Shown here: positions 53,320-62,282 of the stretch, in pieces
How the letters are laid out: the number at the start of each line of letters is the position of its first letter
Position numbering within the stretch: the stretch's first letter is position 1
Assembly (NCBI RefSeq): GCF_014302995.1
Contig: NZ_CP060295.1
Location: 2,843,501 to 2,907,500, forward strand
Length of the DNA stretch: 64,000 nt
Direction: 5' to 3'
Origin: Variovorax sp. PAMC26660
GTDB taxonomy: Bacteria; Pseudomonadota; Gammaproteobacteria; Burkholderiales; Burkholderiaceae_C
Notes under the pieces: model-generated
Database searches by the model: none
What the model was told of the DNA's origin: nothing
What the model saw: only the letters and a program-made list of their open reading frames with translations
Translations under genes and position numbers: made by a program

Positions 53320-54297
53320 ATGAAATTTCCGCGCGCATTGCTCACCGGTATCCTTGCCCTGAGCGCCACCACGGGCGCGCTGGCGCAGGCCGGCGACTTT
53401 CCGAACAAGCCGGTGACGCTGGTCACGCCCTTTGCAGCCGGCAGTGGGCCCGATGCGGTGCTGCGCCTCGTGTCCGACAAGCTCTCGCGCCTGTGGGGCC
53501 AGCGCGTGCTGATCGACAACAAGCCCGGTGGCGGCGGCTTCATCGCCATCGACCAGGCACGCCGCGCCGCGCCCGATGGCTACACGCTGCTGCAGCTCGA
53601 CAGCGAGCACATCGCCGCGCTGCCGCACCTGTACAAGTCGAAGAACTTCGTGACGCTGCAGCACTTCGACCCGGTGGCTTCGCTGTTCCGCACCCCCTTC
53701 TTCGTGGCCGTGGCCACCGACTCGAAGTGGAAGAACATGAGCGACCTGATCGCCGCCGCCAAGGCCGAGCCGGACGGCATCGTCTACGGTTCCTGGGGCG
53801 TCGGCAGCCCCGGCCACCTGGGCGCGCAGCAGCTCGAAGCGCTGACCGGCATCCGCATGCGGCACGCGCCATACCGCGAGGTGTCGCAACTGTTCTCCAA
53901 CGTCGGCGCCGGCGACGTGCCGTGGAGCTTTGCCAGCATCCCGTCGAGCCAGGGCATCTACAAGGCCGGCAAGCTGCGCTACCTGGCCATTGCCGCGCCC
54001 AAGCGCATCGCGCAGATGCCCGACGTGCCGACCATGGCCGAGGCCGGCGGCCCGGCCTCGCTGGAGGTCAATTCCTTCGTGTCGCTGCTCGCGCCCAAGG
54101 GCGTGCCGGCGGCCATCAAGGCGAAGATCAATGCCGACGTGGCCCAGGTCATCGCCGATCCCGAGATCCGTGCCCGCTTCGACACCTTCGCCTTCGAGCC
54201 GCTGGCCTGGTCGCCCGAGGAAATCGGTCGCAATGCCGAGGCCAAGTCCAAGGTGTACGGCGAGCTGGTGCGCAGGGGCAACATCAGCCTCGATTGA
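53320..54297 (+). CDS. TctC-family periplasmic substrate-binding protein 1
   Basis: This 325-residue Bug/TctC-type binding protein has a signal peptide (MKFPRALLTGILALSATTGALAQ), then FPNKPVTLVTPFAAGSGPDAVLRL and VLIDNKPGGGGFIAIDQARRAAPDGYTLL. It binds a carboxylate in the periplasm. No TctA or TctB is encoded nearby. A ribosome-binding site CAGGAGAC precedes ATG 53320. It may serve the aromatic-acid cluster as uptake or sensing protein. Confidence 0.93.
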   Translation: MKFPRALLTGILALSATTGALAQAGDFPNKPVTLVTPFAAGSGPDAVLRLVSDKLSRLWGQRVLIDNKPGGGGFIAIDQARRAAPDGYTLLQLDSEHIAALPHLYKSKNFVTLQHFDPVASLFRTPFFVAVATDSKWKNMSDLIAAAKAEPDGIVYGSWGVGSPGHLGAQQLEALTGIRMRHAPYREVSQLFSNVGAGDVPWSFASIPSSQGIYKAGKLRYLAIAAPKRIAQMPDVPTMAEAGGPASLEVNSFVSLLAPKGVPAAIKAKINADVAQVIADPEIRARFDTFAFEPLAWSPEEIGRNAEAKSKVYGELVRRGNISLD

Positions 54298-54379
54298 CAA
54301 GGGCGCGACTTGCCCGGTGTCTCGCTCGACAGTTAAGCTGGCCTTCTTTGTTTTTGACAACTTTTTCACACTTTTCTCC

Positions 54380-55357
54380 ATGCAAGCCACCAAGAGAGCC
54401 CTCCTGATTGCCTGCGGTCTGGCGGCCGCCGCCGCGCTGCCGCTGACCGCCAGCGCCGACAACAACACCTGGCCGACCAAGCCGATCCGCCTGCTGGTGG
54501 GCTTTCCGGGTGGCTCCACGCCCGACATCGCGGCGCGCACCATCGCCGAGCCGCTGTCGAAGGCGCTCGGCCAGCCGATCGTGGTCGACAACAAGGCCGG
54601 CGCCTCCGGCAACATCGCGGCCGACCAGGTGGCCAAGGCCACCGACGACCACACGCTGGGCATCGTCATCAACGGCAACCTCACGTCGTCCAAGATGCTG
54701 TACGCCAAGCTGCCGTACGACCCGGTGAAGGACTTCACGTACCTGTCGCTGATTGCGACCGCGCCGCTGGTGCTGGTGGCACAGAACAATCTGCCCTCGG
54801 GCACCGCTTTCTTCGACGCGGGACGCAAGGCCGGCGACAAGTGGAACTACGGCTCGGTCGGCATCGGCTCGGTCGGCCATCTGGGCATGGAACTGCTCAA
54901 GACCCGCGTGCCCGGCTTCAAGCCCGAGCACGTGCCCTACCAGGGCAACCCGCAGGTCATCACCGCCATGCTGGGGGACCAGGTGCAGATGGGCCTGATT
55001 CCCCCGGGCGTGGCCATGCCGCAGATCAGGGCCGGCAAGCTCAAGGCCATCGGCCTGACGGGCGGCCGCAGCGCGCTGGTGCCGGAGATTCCGCCGCTGT
55101 CCGACGCCGGCGTGAAGGACTTCAATCTCGAGGTGTGGGTGGCGCTGCTCGGCCCGGCCAATCTGTCGAAGACCGCGCAGGCACGCATCAGCCACGCACT
55201 CGAAGGCGTCATGAAAGACCCGGACGTGCGCCGCAAGCTCTTCGAGCAAGGCTGGCAGGCCGTGGGCACCTCGCCGGACGGCATGCGCACGCGCGTGAAC
55301 GAAGAGGCGGCGATCATGACCAAGATCATCTCGGCTCGCGGCATCAAGCTCCAGTGA
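54380..55357 (+). CDS. TctC-family periplasmic substrate-binding protein 2
   Basis: This is a second 325-residue TctC-type protein, clearly different in sequence from the first. It has a leader MQATKRALLIACGLAAAAALPLTASA, PTKPIRLLVGFPGGSTPDIAARTI and VVDNKAGASGNIAADQVAKA. There is no clear Shine-Dalgarno before ATG 54380; the start is set by the signal peptide. Its stop overlaps the start of the FAD oxidoreductase gene (TGATG), so the two are translationally coupled. Confidence 0.92.
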   Translation: MQATKRALLIACGLAAAAALPLTASADNNTWPTKPIRLLVGFPGGSTPDIAARTIAEPLSKALGQPIVVDNKAGASGNIAADQVAKATDDHTLGIVINGNLTSSKMLYAKLPYDPVKDFTYLSLIATAPLVLVAQNNLPSGTAFFDAGRKAGDKWNYGSVGIGSVGHLGMELLKTRVPGFKPEHVPYQGNPQVITAMLGDQVQMGLIPPGVAMPQIRAGKLKAIGLTGGRSALVPEIPPLSDAGVKDFNLEVWVALLGPANLSKTAQARISHALEGVMKDPDVRRKLFEQGWQAVGTSPDGMRTRVNEEAAIMTKIISARGIKLQ

Positions 55358-56706
55358 TGACAGCCCAGACCTTGCACGAACCGGCACGCGAACTGCCGGT
55401 CTTCGGTGAATACGACGTGGTGGTGGTCGGCGGCGGCCCCGCCGGCATCGCTGCCGCAGTGAGCGCAGCGCGCCACGGTGCCAACACGCTGCTGGTGGAA
55501 CGCTACGGCTTTCTCGGCGGTATGGGCACGGCCGGCGGCGTCACCAACTTCGCGGGCCTGTACGGCAAACGCAAGGGCGAGATGACGCAATTGGTGCACG
55601 GCGTGGTCGACGACCTGATCGACCGCATCGCCGGGCTCAACGGCATGAACCAGCCGCAGAACGGCATGGGCGGGCGCATCTGCGTGCGCTCTTACGACAC
55701 CTCGGCGTACAAGCTGGCGGCCGACCAGTTGCTTGAAGCGGCGGGCGTGAAGCTGCTGTTCCATGCGTATGCGGCCGCGGTGATCCGGGACGGCAGCCGC
55801 ATCGCGGCGCTGGTGGTCGAGACCAAGTCGGGCCGCCAGGCGATCCGCGCCAACGCCTTCATCGATGCCAGCGGCGACGCCGACGTGGCCGCCTTCGCGG
55901 GCGTGCCCTTCGAAGTGGGCGACGGCCACGGCAGCGGGCTGTTCCCGACCACGATGTTCCGCATCGGCCAGGTCGATGCACCGGCCGCGCTCGAAGCCGT
56001 GGGCGAGTTCAAGGCGATCAACGACTACATGGCCCGCGCCGAGCAGCAGAAGCCGGGCGTCTACAAGTTCCCGCGCGAAGGCGCGATCCTGCGGCCCAAC
56101 AAGGACCCGCGCGAATGGCGCGCCAACGTCACGCAGATCCGCAACGCCCAGGGCCGTGCGATGAACGGCGTGGACGCGCGCGAACTCACCGAAGGCGAAC
56201 TCGAAGGCCGCAGGCAGATCAGCGAGTACTTCAAGTTCCTGAAGGCCGAGGTGCCGGGCTTCGCAGGGTCGGCCATCGTGGAGATCGCGCCGCAGGTCGG
56301 CATCCGCGAGACGCGGCGCATCGAAGGGCTGTATGCGCTCGATCGCGAGGACATCCTTTCGTCGGCGAAGTTCGACGACAACATCGGCCTGAATGCCTGG
56401 CCGATGGAAATGCATGCCGACGGCCGTATCGAGTGGGCCTTCCCGCGCGACGAAGCCAACGCCTACAACCACTTGCCCTGGCGCATGCTGGTGCCGCGCA
56501 CGCTGGACAACCTGCTGGTGGCCGGGCGCTGCGCCTCGATGACGCACGAAGGCCAGTCGGCCGCGCGCGCCAGCGGTGGCTGCTTCGTGATGGGGCAGGC
56601 CGCGGGCACGGCGGCGGCATCGCTGGGCCGCACGGCCTTTGCGAGCGTGGACGTGCCGGCGCTGCAAAAGAAGCTGGCCGCCGACGGCGTGGACCTGGAC
56701 CGCTGA
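55357..56706 (+). CDS. FAD-dependent oxidoreductase (FAD_oxidored family)
   Basis: This 449-residue flavoprotein has VVVVGGGPAGIAAAVSAARHG as FAD site, LVERYGFLGGMGTAG and a C-terminal NLLVAGRCASMTHEGQSAARASGGCFVMGQAAG. The family contains succinate dehydrogenase/fumarate reductase-like flavoproteins of unknown substrate. The ATG at 55357 shares one base with the upstream tctC stop. The pairing suggests it oxidises the ligand brought in by that TctC protein; that is inference. Confidence 0.88.
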   Translation: MTAQTLHEPARELPVFGEYDVVVVGGGPAGIAAAVSAARHGANTLLVERYGFLGGMGTAGGVTNFAGLYGKRKGEMTQLVHGVVDDLIDRIAGLNGMNQPQNGMGGRICVRSYDTSAYKLAADQLLEAAGVKLLFHAYAAAVIRDGSRIAALVVETKSGRQAIRANAFIDASGDADVAAFAGVPFEVGDGHGSGLFPTTMFRIGQVDAPAALEAVGEFKAINDYMARAEQQKPGVYKFPREGAILRPNKDPREWRANVTQIRNAQGRAMNGVDARELTEGELEGRRQISEYFKFLKAEVPGFAGSAIVEIAPQVGIRETRRIEGLYALDREDILSSAKFDDNIGLNAWPMEMHADGRIEWAFPRDEANAYNHLPWRMLVPRTLDNLLVAGRCASMTHEGQSAARASGGCFVMGQAAGTAAASLGRTAFASVDVPALQKKLAADGVDLDR

Positions 56707-56746
56707 ACGCGCCGTGCACGCGGATGGCGCTAGAGTCCGGGGCTTG

Positions 56747-57460
56747 ATGAACTCGAACCCCGGACGAAAAGTGCAATTTCTTTCGTTGTCGACCACTGCG
56801 CGTCGCATCCTCCTCGCCCTTTCCTGCGCCACCCTCGGCCTGATGCTGTCGGCTTGCGCCAGTACACCCGAAGGCGAGCCCGTCCACGGCAAGGACCGGA
56901 TACTGAGCCTTGTCGCGGCCAAGGACGGCCGCAAGCTCGCCATTGCCGGCGACAACTACCACTACGTGTTCGACGGCGATCCTTCCGTGGCGGCGCTGCT
57001 GCGCTGGGAAGGCCGCACCAAGATCACGCCCGCCCTGATCGGCGAGATGAAGGTGGCGCGCAACCAGAGCTTCGAGGGCCAGTACATGCTGATGGCCTTC
57101 GACGCCGACCTCACGCCCGAAGACAGGGTCTTCCTGGTCCAGACCGGCTTTGCGAGGGCGGACGTGAAGTACGGCGACCGCACCGGATCGGCGCTGCGCT
57201 ACTTCGGCACCATCTACGGCAAGCGCTATGCGGCGGCGCCGTTGAAGTCAGCCGACACGGTCGATTTTTCCAGGCGCTACTACGTCAATTTCGTCGAGCA
57301 GGAAACGCTCAGCGGCGCCTTTACCAAGGCCACGGCCACGCCGCTGGTGTACGCCGACGATGGCTCGATGCTGCTGGGCGGCGTGCCCGTGCGCGTTGTC
57401 CAGGGCGGAACCGACTACAGCTGCCGCGTCGGCGTCATGGGCGTCTGCTTCTACAGATAA
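56747..57460 (+). CDS. hypothetical lipoprotein
   Basis: This 237-residue exported lipoprotein has the lipobox LMLSAC after an unusually long, basic leader (MNSNPGRKVQFLSLSTTARRILLALSC). The mature part has mixed alpha/beta composition with no motif I recognise (AGDNYHYVFDGDPSVAALLRW, YYVNFVEQETLSG). It ends with two cysteines near the C-terminus (SCRVGVMGVCFYR) that could form a disulfide. Function unknown. Confidence 0.85.
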   Translation: MNSNPGRKVQFLSLSTTARRILLALSCATLGLMLSACASTPEGEPVHGKDRILSLVAAKDGRKLAIAGDNYHYVFDGDPSVAALLRWEGRTKITPALIGEMKVARNQSFEGQYMLMAFDADLTPEDRVFLVQTGFARADVKYGDRTGSALRYFGTIYGKRYAAAPLKSADTVDFSRRYYVNFVEQETLSGAFTKATATPLVYADDGSMLLGGVPVRVVQGGTDYSCRVGVMGVCFYR

Positions 57461-57562
57461 GAAGCGCTCCCTGATCGGCCTGACCGACCCGCGACAGCCC
57501 GCGGGCCCGGCCTTTGCTATGGTTGCGGGTTGCCCTTTTTTGCGTTGACCGCCCCCCGCCAG

Positions 57563-58447
57563 ATGACCACCGATCCCGCCACCGCCGCCCGCCTCGTCGA
57601 CGAACTCGTCGCCCTCATGCAGCTCCAGCCGCTCGGGGGCGACCGCTTCCTGGCGCAGAGCGAAGACATCGGCACGCCCGCCGTGTTCGGCGGCCAGGTG
57701 CTCGGCCAGTCGCTGATGGCCGCCAGCCTCACGGTCGGCGCCGAACGGCCGGTGCATTCGATGCACGCCTACTTCCTGCTGCCGGGCGAGCATGCGCCCA
57801 TTGAATACAGCGTCGACCGCGTGCGCGACGGCCGCAGCTTCACCACCCGCCACGTGGTGGCGCGCCAGCAGGAACGCATCATCTTCGAGATGTCGGCCTC
57901 GTTCCAGACGGTGGACGACGGCGTCGAGCACCAGTTCGACATTCCCCAGGTGGACGGTCCCGACGGGCTGCCGAGCGAACTCGACCAGCGCATCGCCCTG
58001 GGCGACCGCCTGCCCGAGCGCTGGCGCATCAAGGGCCTGGAGCCGCACGGCATCGAGTACCGCCGCGTCGAGCCCGAAGACCTGCTGACGCCGGTCGTGC
58101 GCCCGTCCGAAAGCGCGATCTGGATGCGCGCCATCGCGCCGCTGCCCGACGATCCGATGGTGCACCGCGCGCTGCTCGCCTATGCCTCCGACCACGGCCT
58201 GCTGCGCGCCGCCATGCTGCCCCACGGCCTGAGCTTCATGAGCGGCCAGGTGCGCCCCGCGAGCCTGGACCACGCGATGTGGTTCCACCGCGATTTCCGC
58301 ATGGACGACTGGCTGCTCTACGTGCTCGATTCGCCCAGCGCGAGCGGCGCACGCGGCCTGTGCCGTGGCAGCCTGTTCACGCGCGACGGCCGGCTGGTGG
58401 CCTCCACCGCGCAAGAAGGCATGCTGCGCATCATCAAGCCGCGCTGA
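57563..58447 (+). CDS. tesB: acyl-CoA thioesterase II (TesB)
   Basis: This 294-residue double-hotdog thioesterase has GTPAVFGGQVLGQSLMAA in the first half and the catalytic region in DHAMWFHRDFRMDDWLLY with LCRGSLFTRDGRLVASTAQEG at the end. It hydrolyses medium and long-chain acyl-CoA. The ATG at 57563 fits the TesB N-terminus; an upstream ATG at 57530 would add eleven residues. It overlaps the convergent GntR gene by 14 bp at the 3' end. Confidence 0.93.
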   Translation: MTTDPATAARLVDELVALMQLQPLGGDRFLAQSEDIGTPAVFGGQVLGQSLMAASLTVGAERPVHSMHAYFLLPGEHAPIEYSVDRVRDGRSFTTRHVVARQQERIIFEMSASFQTVDDGVEHQFDIPQVDGPDGLPSELDQRIALGDRLPERWRIKGLEPHGIEYRRVEPEDLLTPVVRPSESAIWMRAIAPLPDDPMVHRALLAYASDHGLLRAAMLPHGLSFMSGQVRPASLDHAMWFHRDFRMDDWLLYVLDSPSASGARGLCRGSLFTRDGRLVASTAQEGMLRIIKPR

Positions 58448-59168
58448 AGTCGCCGAGGTCGCTCACAGCGAGCGGCGACTGCGCCGCGCCGTCGCGGCTG
58501 CGCTCGTCCAGCAGCCGCTGGTAGTTGTCGCGCAGCAGGATGCCGGCGTAGTACACGTGCTCGCGCATCAACTGCTCGGCGCGCGCCGCGTCGCCCGAGA
58601 TCACCGCCTGCACGATGCGGTGGTGGTCGTCGTGCGAACGCAGGATCACGCCGTGGTCATTCCACAGCATGATCCGGTCCGACGCGAAAGGCACCGCCTG
58701 CGCCTGCGCGCCGAAGCGCACGATCCACTGGTTGCCGGCGCCGTGCATCAGCGCGTTGTGCAGCTTCACGTTCATCTGCTGGTAGGGCGCCAGGTCTTCG
58801 ACCAGCAGTTGCCCCTTCGCAAGTATTTCGTCGCCTTCGCGCAGGCACTCATGCAATAGCGCGGCGGTCGGCTTGTCCACGCCCAGCGCCGCAAAGCGCC
58901 GGCAGGCCAGCCCTTCCAGCACCGAGCGCACCTCGTAGGCCGCCAGGATGTCTTCGAGCGCGAACGAGCGCACCAGGTAGCCCTTCTTCGGCTGGTGGTC
59001 GATCAGCCCTTCCATCGCCAGCGCGGCCAGCGCGGCGCGCACCGGCGTGCGCGACACCTTGAGGTTTTCCGCGATCGGCACTTCCTCCACGCGCATGCCC
59101 GGCGCAAGCCGCCCGTGAAGGATCCAGGTGCGCAGCGTCTCTGTGACTTGTTGGGAGAGTGTGTCCAT
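58434..59168 (-). CDS. GntR-family (FCD) regulator
   Basis: This 244-residue GntR regulator of the FadR/FCD subfamily has the winged HTH LKVSRTPVRAALAALAMEGLIDHQPKKGY and the all-helical FCD domain starting near residue 85 (ILAAYEVRSVLEGLACRRFA, metal-binding His residues expected in HNALMHGAGNQ). It is divergent from the SDR/ABC operon with 146 bp between and has two matching GTATAC sites there. It probably represses the operon until the transported acid is present. Confidence 0.93.
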   Translation of the reverse strand: MDTLSQQVTETLRTWILHGRLAPGMRVEEVPIAENLKVSRTPVRAALAALAMEGLIDHQPKKGYLVRSFALEDILAAYEVRSVLEGLACRRFAALGVDKPTAALLHECLREGDEILAKGQLLVEDLAPYQQMNVKLHNALMHGAGNQWIVRFGAQAQAVPFASDRIMLWNDHGVILRSHDDHHRIVQAVISGDAARAEQLMREHVYYAGILLRDNYQRLLDERSRDGAAQSPLAVSDLGDFSAA

Positions 59169-59173
59169 GTCAG

Positions 59174-59253
59174 GTATACATGATGCCAGTGAAAATCAGA
59201 AATAAGGTGTGATATCAGGGTTAACGAGGACTGTAAAAAGTATCCATGTATAC
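59174..59253. promoter_or_regulatory. paired GTATAC operator sites between GntR and SDR genes
   Basis: GTATAC occurs at 59174-59179 within CAGGTATACATGATG and at 59248-59253 within CCATGTATACACAATG. The two are inverted copies of CATGTATAC and are 74 bp apart centre to centre, about seven helical turns. They lie in the divergent promoter region: one overlaps the GntR gene 5' end, the other precedes the SDR start by 62 bp. A dimer at each site could form a repression loop. Confidence 0.65.
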
Positions 59254-59314
59254 ACAATGCGGCCCTCGATCAACTTTCACGCCGCACCGATGCGGCACGG
59301 AGAACTCGCAGCCC

Positions 59315-60094
59315 ATGGCGGAACATCATGCACAAGCTCCCGGCCGGCTGGCCCTCGTGACCGGCGGCGGCCGTGGCATCGGCGAGGCCGTGAGCCGCCG
59401 CCTCGCGGCCAGCGGCTTTCGCGTCGTCGTGGCGGACATCGACGGCGACAACGCCCGCAATGTGGCGCAATCGCTGGGCGACGGCCATCACTTTCGCCAG
59501 TTCGACGTGAGCGACGAGGCTGCGGTCGAGTCCGCGTTCGACGGCATCGAAAGCCAGATCGGCCCGATCGCCGCGCTGGTCTGCGTGGCCGGCATCCTGC
59601 TGATGCCCGGCGGCGAACGCTCGCTCATCAAGGACACGTCGCTCGACGACTGGGAGCGCACCTTCGCGGTCAACGCGCGCAGCGTGTTCCTGTGCGGCCG
59701 CGCCTACCTGCGCCGCCGCGAGGCGCTGCCGGTGGCGCATGGCCGCATCGTCACCTTCGGTTCGGTGGCGGCGCAGTTGGGCGGCTACCGCTCCAGCGCG
59801 ACCTACATCGGCGCCAAGTCGGCGGTGCTCGGCTTGACCAAGGCGATGGCGCGCGAATCGGCGCACCTGGGCGTCACCGTCAACTCGGTGGCCCCCGGCC
59901 TGATCGACACCGACATGCTGCGCGGCACCGTGCGCAGCAGCGGCGCGCTCGACGCCGCGGCCGCCAACATCCCGCTCGGTCGCATCGGCACGGTGGACGA
60001 CGTGGCCGGCGCGGTCGACTACCTGGTCTCGGAGCAGGCGGCGTACATCACGGGCAACGTGATCGACGTCAACGGCGGCTACCGCATGCAGTAA
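59315..60094 (+). CDS. SDR-family oxidoreductase
   Basis: This 259-residue classical SDR has TGGGRGIGEA, VCVAGI (in place of NNAG), TFGSVAAQLGG with the catalytic serine, and YIGAK (Tyr-x3-Lys). The C-terminal AAYITGNVIDVNGGYRMQ is typical of 3-oxoacyl-ACP reductase-like dehydrogenases. The ATG at 59315 excludes an upstream region read through the operator. It is the first gene of the ABC operon. Confidence 0.92.
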   Translation: MAEHHAQAPGRLALVTGGGRGIGEAVSRRLAASGFRVVVADIDGDNARNVAQSLGDGHHFRQFDVSDEAAVESAFDGIESQIGPIAALVCVAGILLMPGGERSLIKDTSLDDWERTFAVNARSVFLCGRAYLRRREALPVAHGRIVTFGSVAAQLGGYRSSATYIGAKSAVLGLTKAMARESAHLGVTVNSVAPGLIDTDMLRGTVRSSGALDAAAANIPLGRIGTVDDVAGAVDYLVSEQAAYITGNVIDVNGGYRMQ

Positions 60095-60137
60095 GCGGGC
60101 AGCGCCTTTCACTCACCCATACCAACGGAGACAGCTC

Positions 60138-61364
60138 ATGAAAAAGAACCCTCTGATTCCCGCCCTGGCGAACATGGCACTGGCCGCCGCACTGTGCACC
60201 CTGGCGAGCGCCGCCTTCGCGCAGTCCGAGCCCGGCCTGACCGACAAGACCATCAAGATCGGCATGTTCTCGCCGATGTCGGGCGCGTCGATGAACTACG
60301 GCTTCGACGTCATCAACGCCGCGAAGATGTACTACGACAAGATCAACAAGGAAGGCGGCGTGAACGGCCGCAAGATCGAACTCGTGGTCGAAGACGACCG
60401 CTGCAATGCCAACGACCTGCTGGCCGCGGTGAAGAAGCTCACCGAGCAGGACCAGGTGTTTTTGCTCAACGGCGGCTCCTGCTCGGCGGCCGTGGTCGGC
60501 GCGCGCGAATACGTCGAGCGCGCCAAGATTCCGCTGGTCATGCTCAACGCCTCGGGCGACGGCGCGCTGTATCCGCCGTCGAAGTACATCTACGGCGCGT
60601 TCTCCATCTCGCAGCACGCGGTGGGCGGCTCGATGGTGCAGTTCGCGAGCGAGCAGCTCAAGGCCAAGAAGATCGGCTACATCAACCACGACGACGCCTA
60701 CGGCGGCTGGAACCTCGAGTCGGCCCAGGCACAGGCCAAGGCGCTCGGCGGCATCGACTTGCAGGTGCAGTCGGTCAACCCGAACATCACCGACGTGACG
60801 GCGCCCATGCTGAAGATCAAGGCGGCCAACCCCGACGTGCTGTTGCTCACCACCTATGCACGGCCGGTGAGCCTGATCGTCAAGCGTGCCTTCGAGCTGG
60901 GCTTCAACAAGCCCATCGTGCTGGCCGTGAACTCCACCGCCGATCTCAAGCAACTGGTGGAGAACGTGGGCAACAAGGATGCCTTCAAGAACGTCTACAT
61001 CCAGGAAGTGCTGGCCGACGTGCCCGGCGGTCCCAAGCTGAAGTGGGTGTACGACATGTACAAGGCCGCATACCCCGAGTTGGCTTCCAAGCCCGGCCAT
61101 CCGCAGGCCTACATGCCCTACGGCATTCCGCCCGCGATGGCCGTGGTCAATGCACTGAAGGCCGCCGGCCCCAACCCGACGCGCGAGAAGGTGCTGACGG
61201 CACTGTCGACGATGAAGTTCGACTCCGGCGTGATGGCCGGCCCGATCGAGTTCGGTCCGCAGGACCATGCGGCGCAGGAGTCGGCCATCTACATCAAGTT
61301 CGACGGCAGCAACATGGCGCAGGTGCCCGGCAGCTACAAGAGCGTGTGGACCTACAAGCCCTGA
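60138..61364 (+). CDS. branched-chain amino-acid-type ABC substrate-binding protein
   Basis: This 408-residue periplasmic binding protein of the LivJ/K type has a signal peptide (MKKNPLIPALANMALAAALCTLASAAFAQ), then KIGMFSPMSGASMNYGFDVINAAKMYYDKINKEGGVNGR and VVEDDRCNANDLLAAVKKL. Such proteins bind amino acids, amides or aromatic acids. The GntR control and SDR suggest a catabolic carboxylate or alcohol rather than leucine. It has GGAGA upstream. Confidence 0.92.
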   Translation: MKKNPLIPALANMALAAALCTLASAAFAQSEPGLTDKTIKIGMFSPMSGASMNYGFDVINAAKMYYDKINKEGGVNGRKIELVVEDDRCNANDLLAAVKKLTEQDQVFLLNGGSCSAAVVGAREYVERAKIPLVMLNASGDGALYPPSKYIYGAFSISQHAVGGSMVQFASEQLKAKKIGYINHDDAYGGWNLESAQAQAKALGGIDLQVQSVNPNITDVTAPMLKIKAANPDVLLLTTYARPVSLIVKRAFELGFNKPIVLAVNSTADLKQLVENVGNKDAFKNVYIQEVLADVPGGPKLKWVYDMYKAAYPELASKPGHPQAYMPYGIPPAMAVVNALKAAGPNPTREKVLTALSTMKFDSGVMAGPIEFGPQDHAAQESAIYIKFDGSNMAQVPGSYKSVWTYKP

Positions 61365-61379
61365 GGGCGCAGGCATTCC

Positions 61380-62282
61380 ATGAGCATCTCTGACATCTGG
61401 CTTTTCGTGCAGCAGGGCGTGCTGTCCGGCATCGTCACCGGCAGCGTCTATGCGCTGCTCGCGGTGGCGATCGTCATGGTCTTCAAGACCACCGACGTGC
61501 CGAACTTCTCGCAAGGCGAAATCTTCATGGCCGGCGGCTACGCCGCGCTCTTTCCGCTGGTGGTGTGGGGCTGGCCCTACTGGGCCGCGGTGCTCGCGAG
61601 CATCGTGGTCACCGCCATGCTCGCCGCCGCATTCCAGCGCGTGGTGATGCAGCGCGTGACCGCCTCGCGCGGCGTCGGCGTGCAGCTTGTCATTGCCACG
61701 CTCGGCTTCGCGTACCTGCTGAAAGGCCTGGTGCGCAAGACCGGCCTGGGCGACACGCCGCGCTCGCTGCCCTCGCTGGTGCCGCAGGACCCGATCATGA
61801 TCGGCCAGGCTTCGCTCACGCTGCTCGACCTGGCCATCTTCGGCTCGGCCGTGGTGGTGATGGTGCTGCTGTACCTGATGTTCACGCGCACCCGCACCGG
61901 CCAGGCCATGCGCGCGGTGGGCATGAACCCGCGCGGCGCGCAGATCGTGGGCGTGAAGCTTGGCACCATCCGCATGAAGATCTGGGCGCTCACGGGCGTC
62001 ATCTCGGCCATCTCGGCGCTGCTCATCACGCCCAAGATTCTCATCACGCCCGACATCGGCCACATCGCGATCCTGGCCTATGCGGCCGCCATCGTCGGTG
62101 GTTTCACCAGCCTGCCGGGCGCGGTGGTCGGCGGCTTCATCATCGGCATCGTCGAGAACCTGGTGGGGCTGTTCATTTCGTCCAACGCCATCGTGGTCGC
62201 GCCCTTCGTGGCGATCATGGTGGTGCTGCTGGTGCGTCCGCAAGGGCTGCTCGGCGGTAAGCCTCAGGTGAAGAAGGTATGA
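61380..62282 (+). CDS. livH: branched-chain amino-acid-type ABC permease LivH
   Basis: This 300-residue permease has eight hydrophobic segments and the conserved LivH pattern GIVTGSVYALLAVAIVMVFKTTDVPNFSQGEIFMAGGYAAL, GVGVQLVIATLGFAYLLKG, and AAIVGGFTSLPGAVVGGFIIG. It follows the binding-protein gene by 15 bp and overlaps livM by 4 bp. Confidence 0.94.
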   Translation: MSISDIWLFVQQGVLSGIVTGSVYALLAVAIVMVFKTTDVPNFSQGEIFMAGGYAALFPLVVWGWPYWAAVLASIVVTAMLAAAFQRVVMQRVTASRGVGVQLVIATLGFAYLLKGLVRKTGLGDTPRSLPSLVPQDPIMIGQASLTLLDLAIFGSAVVVMVLLYLMFTRTRTGQAMRAVGMNPRGAQIVGVKLGTIRMKIWALTGVISAISALLITPKILITPDIGHIAILAYAAAIVGGFTSLPGAVVGGFIIGIVENLVGLFISSNAIVVAPFVAIMVVLLVRPQGLLGGKPQVKKV

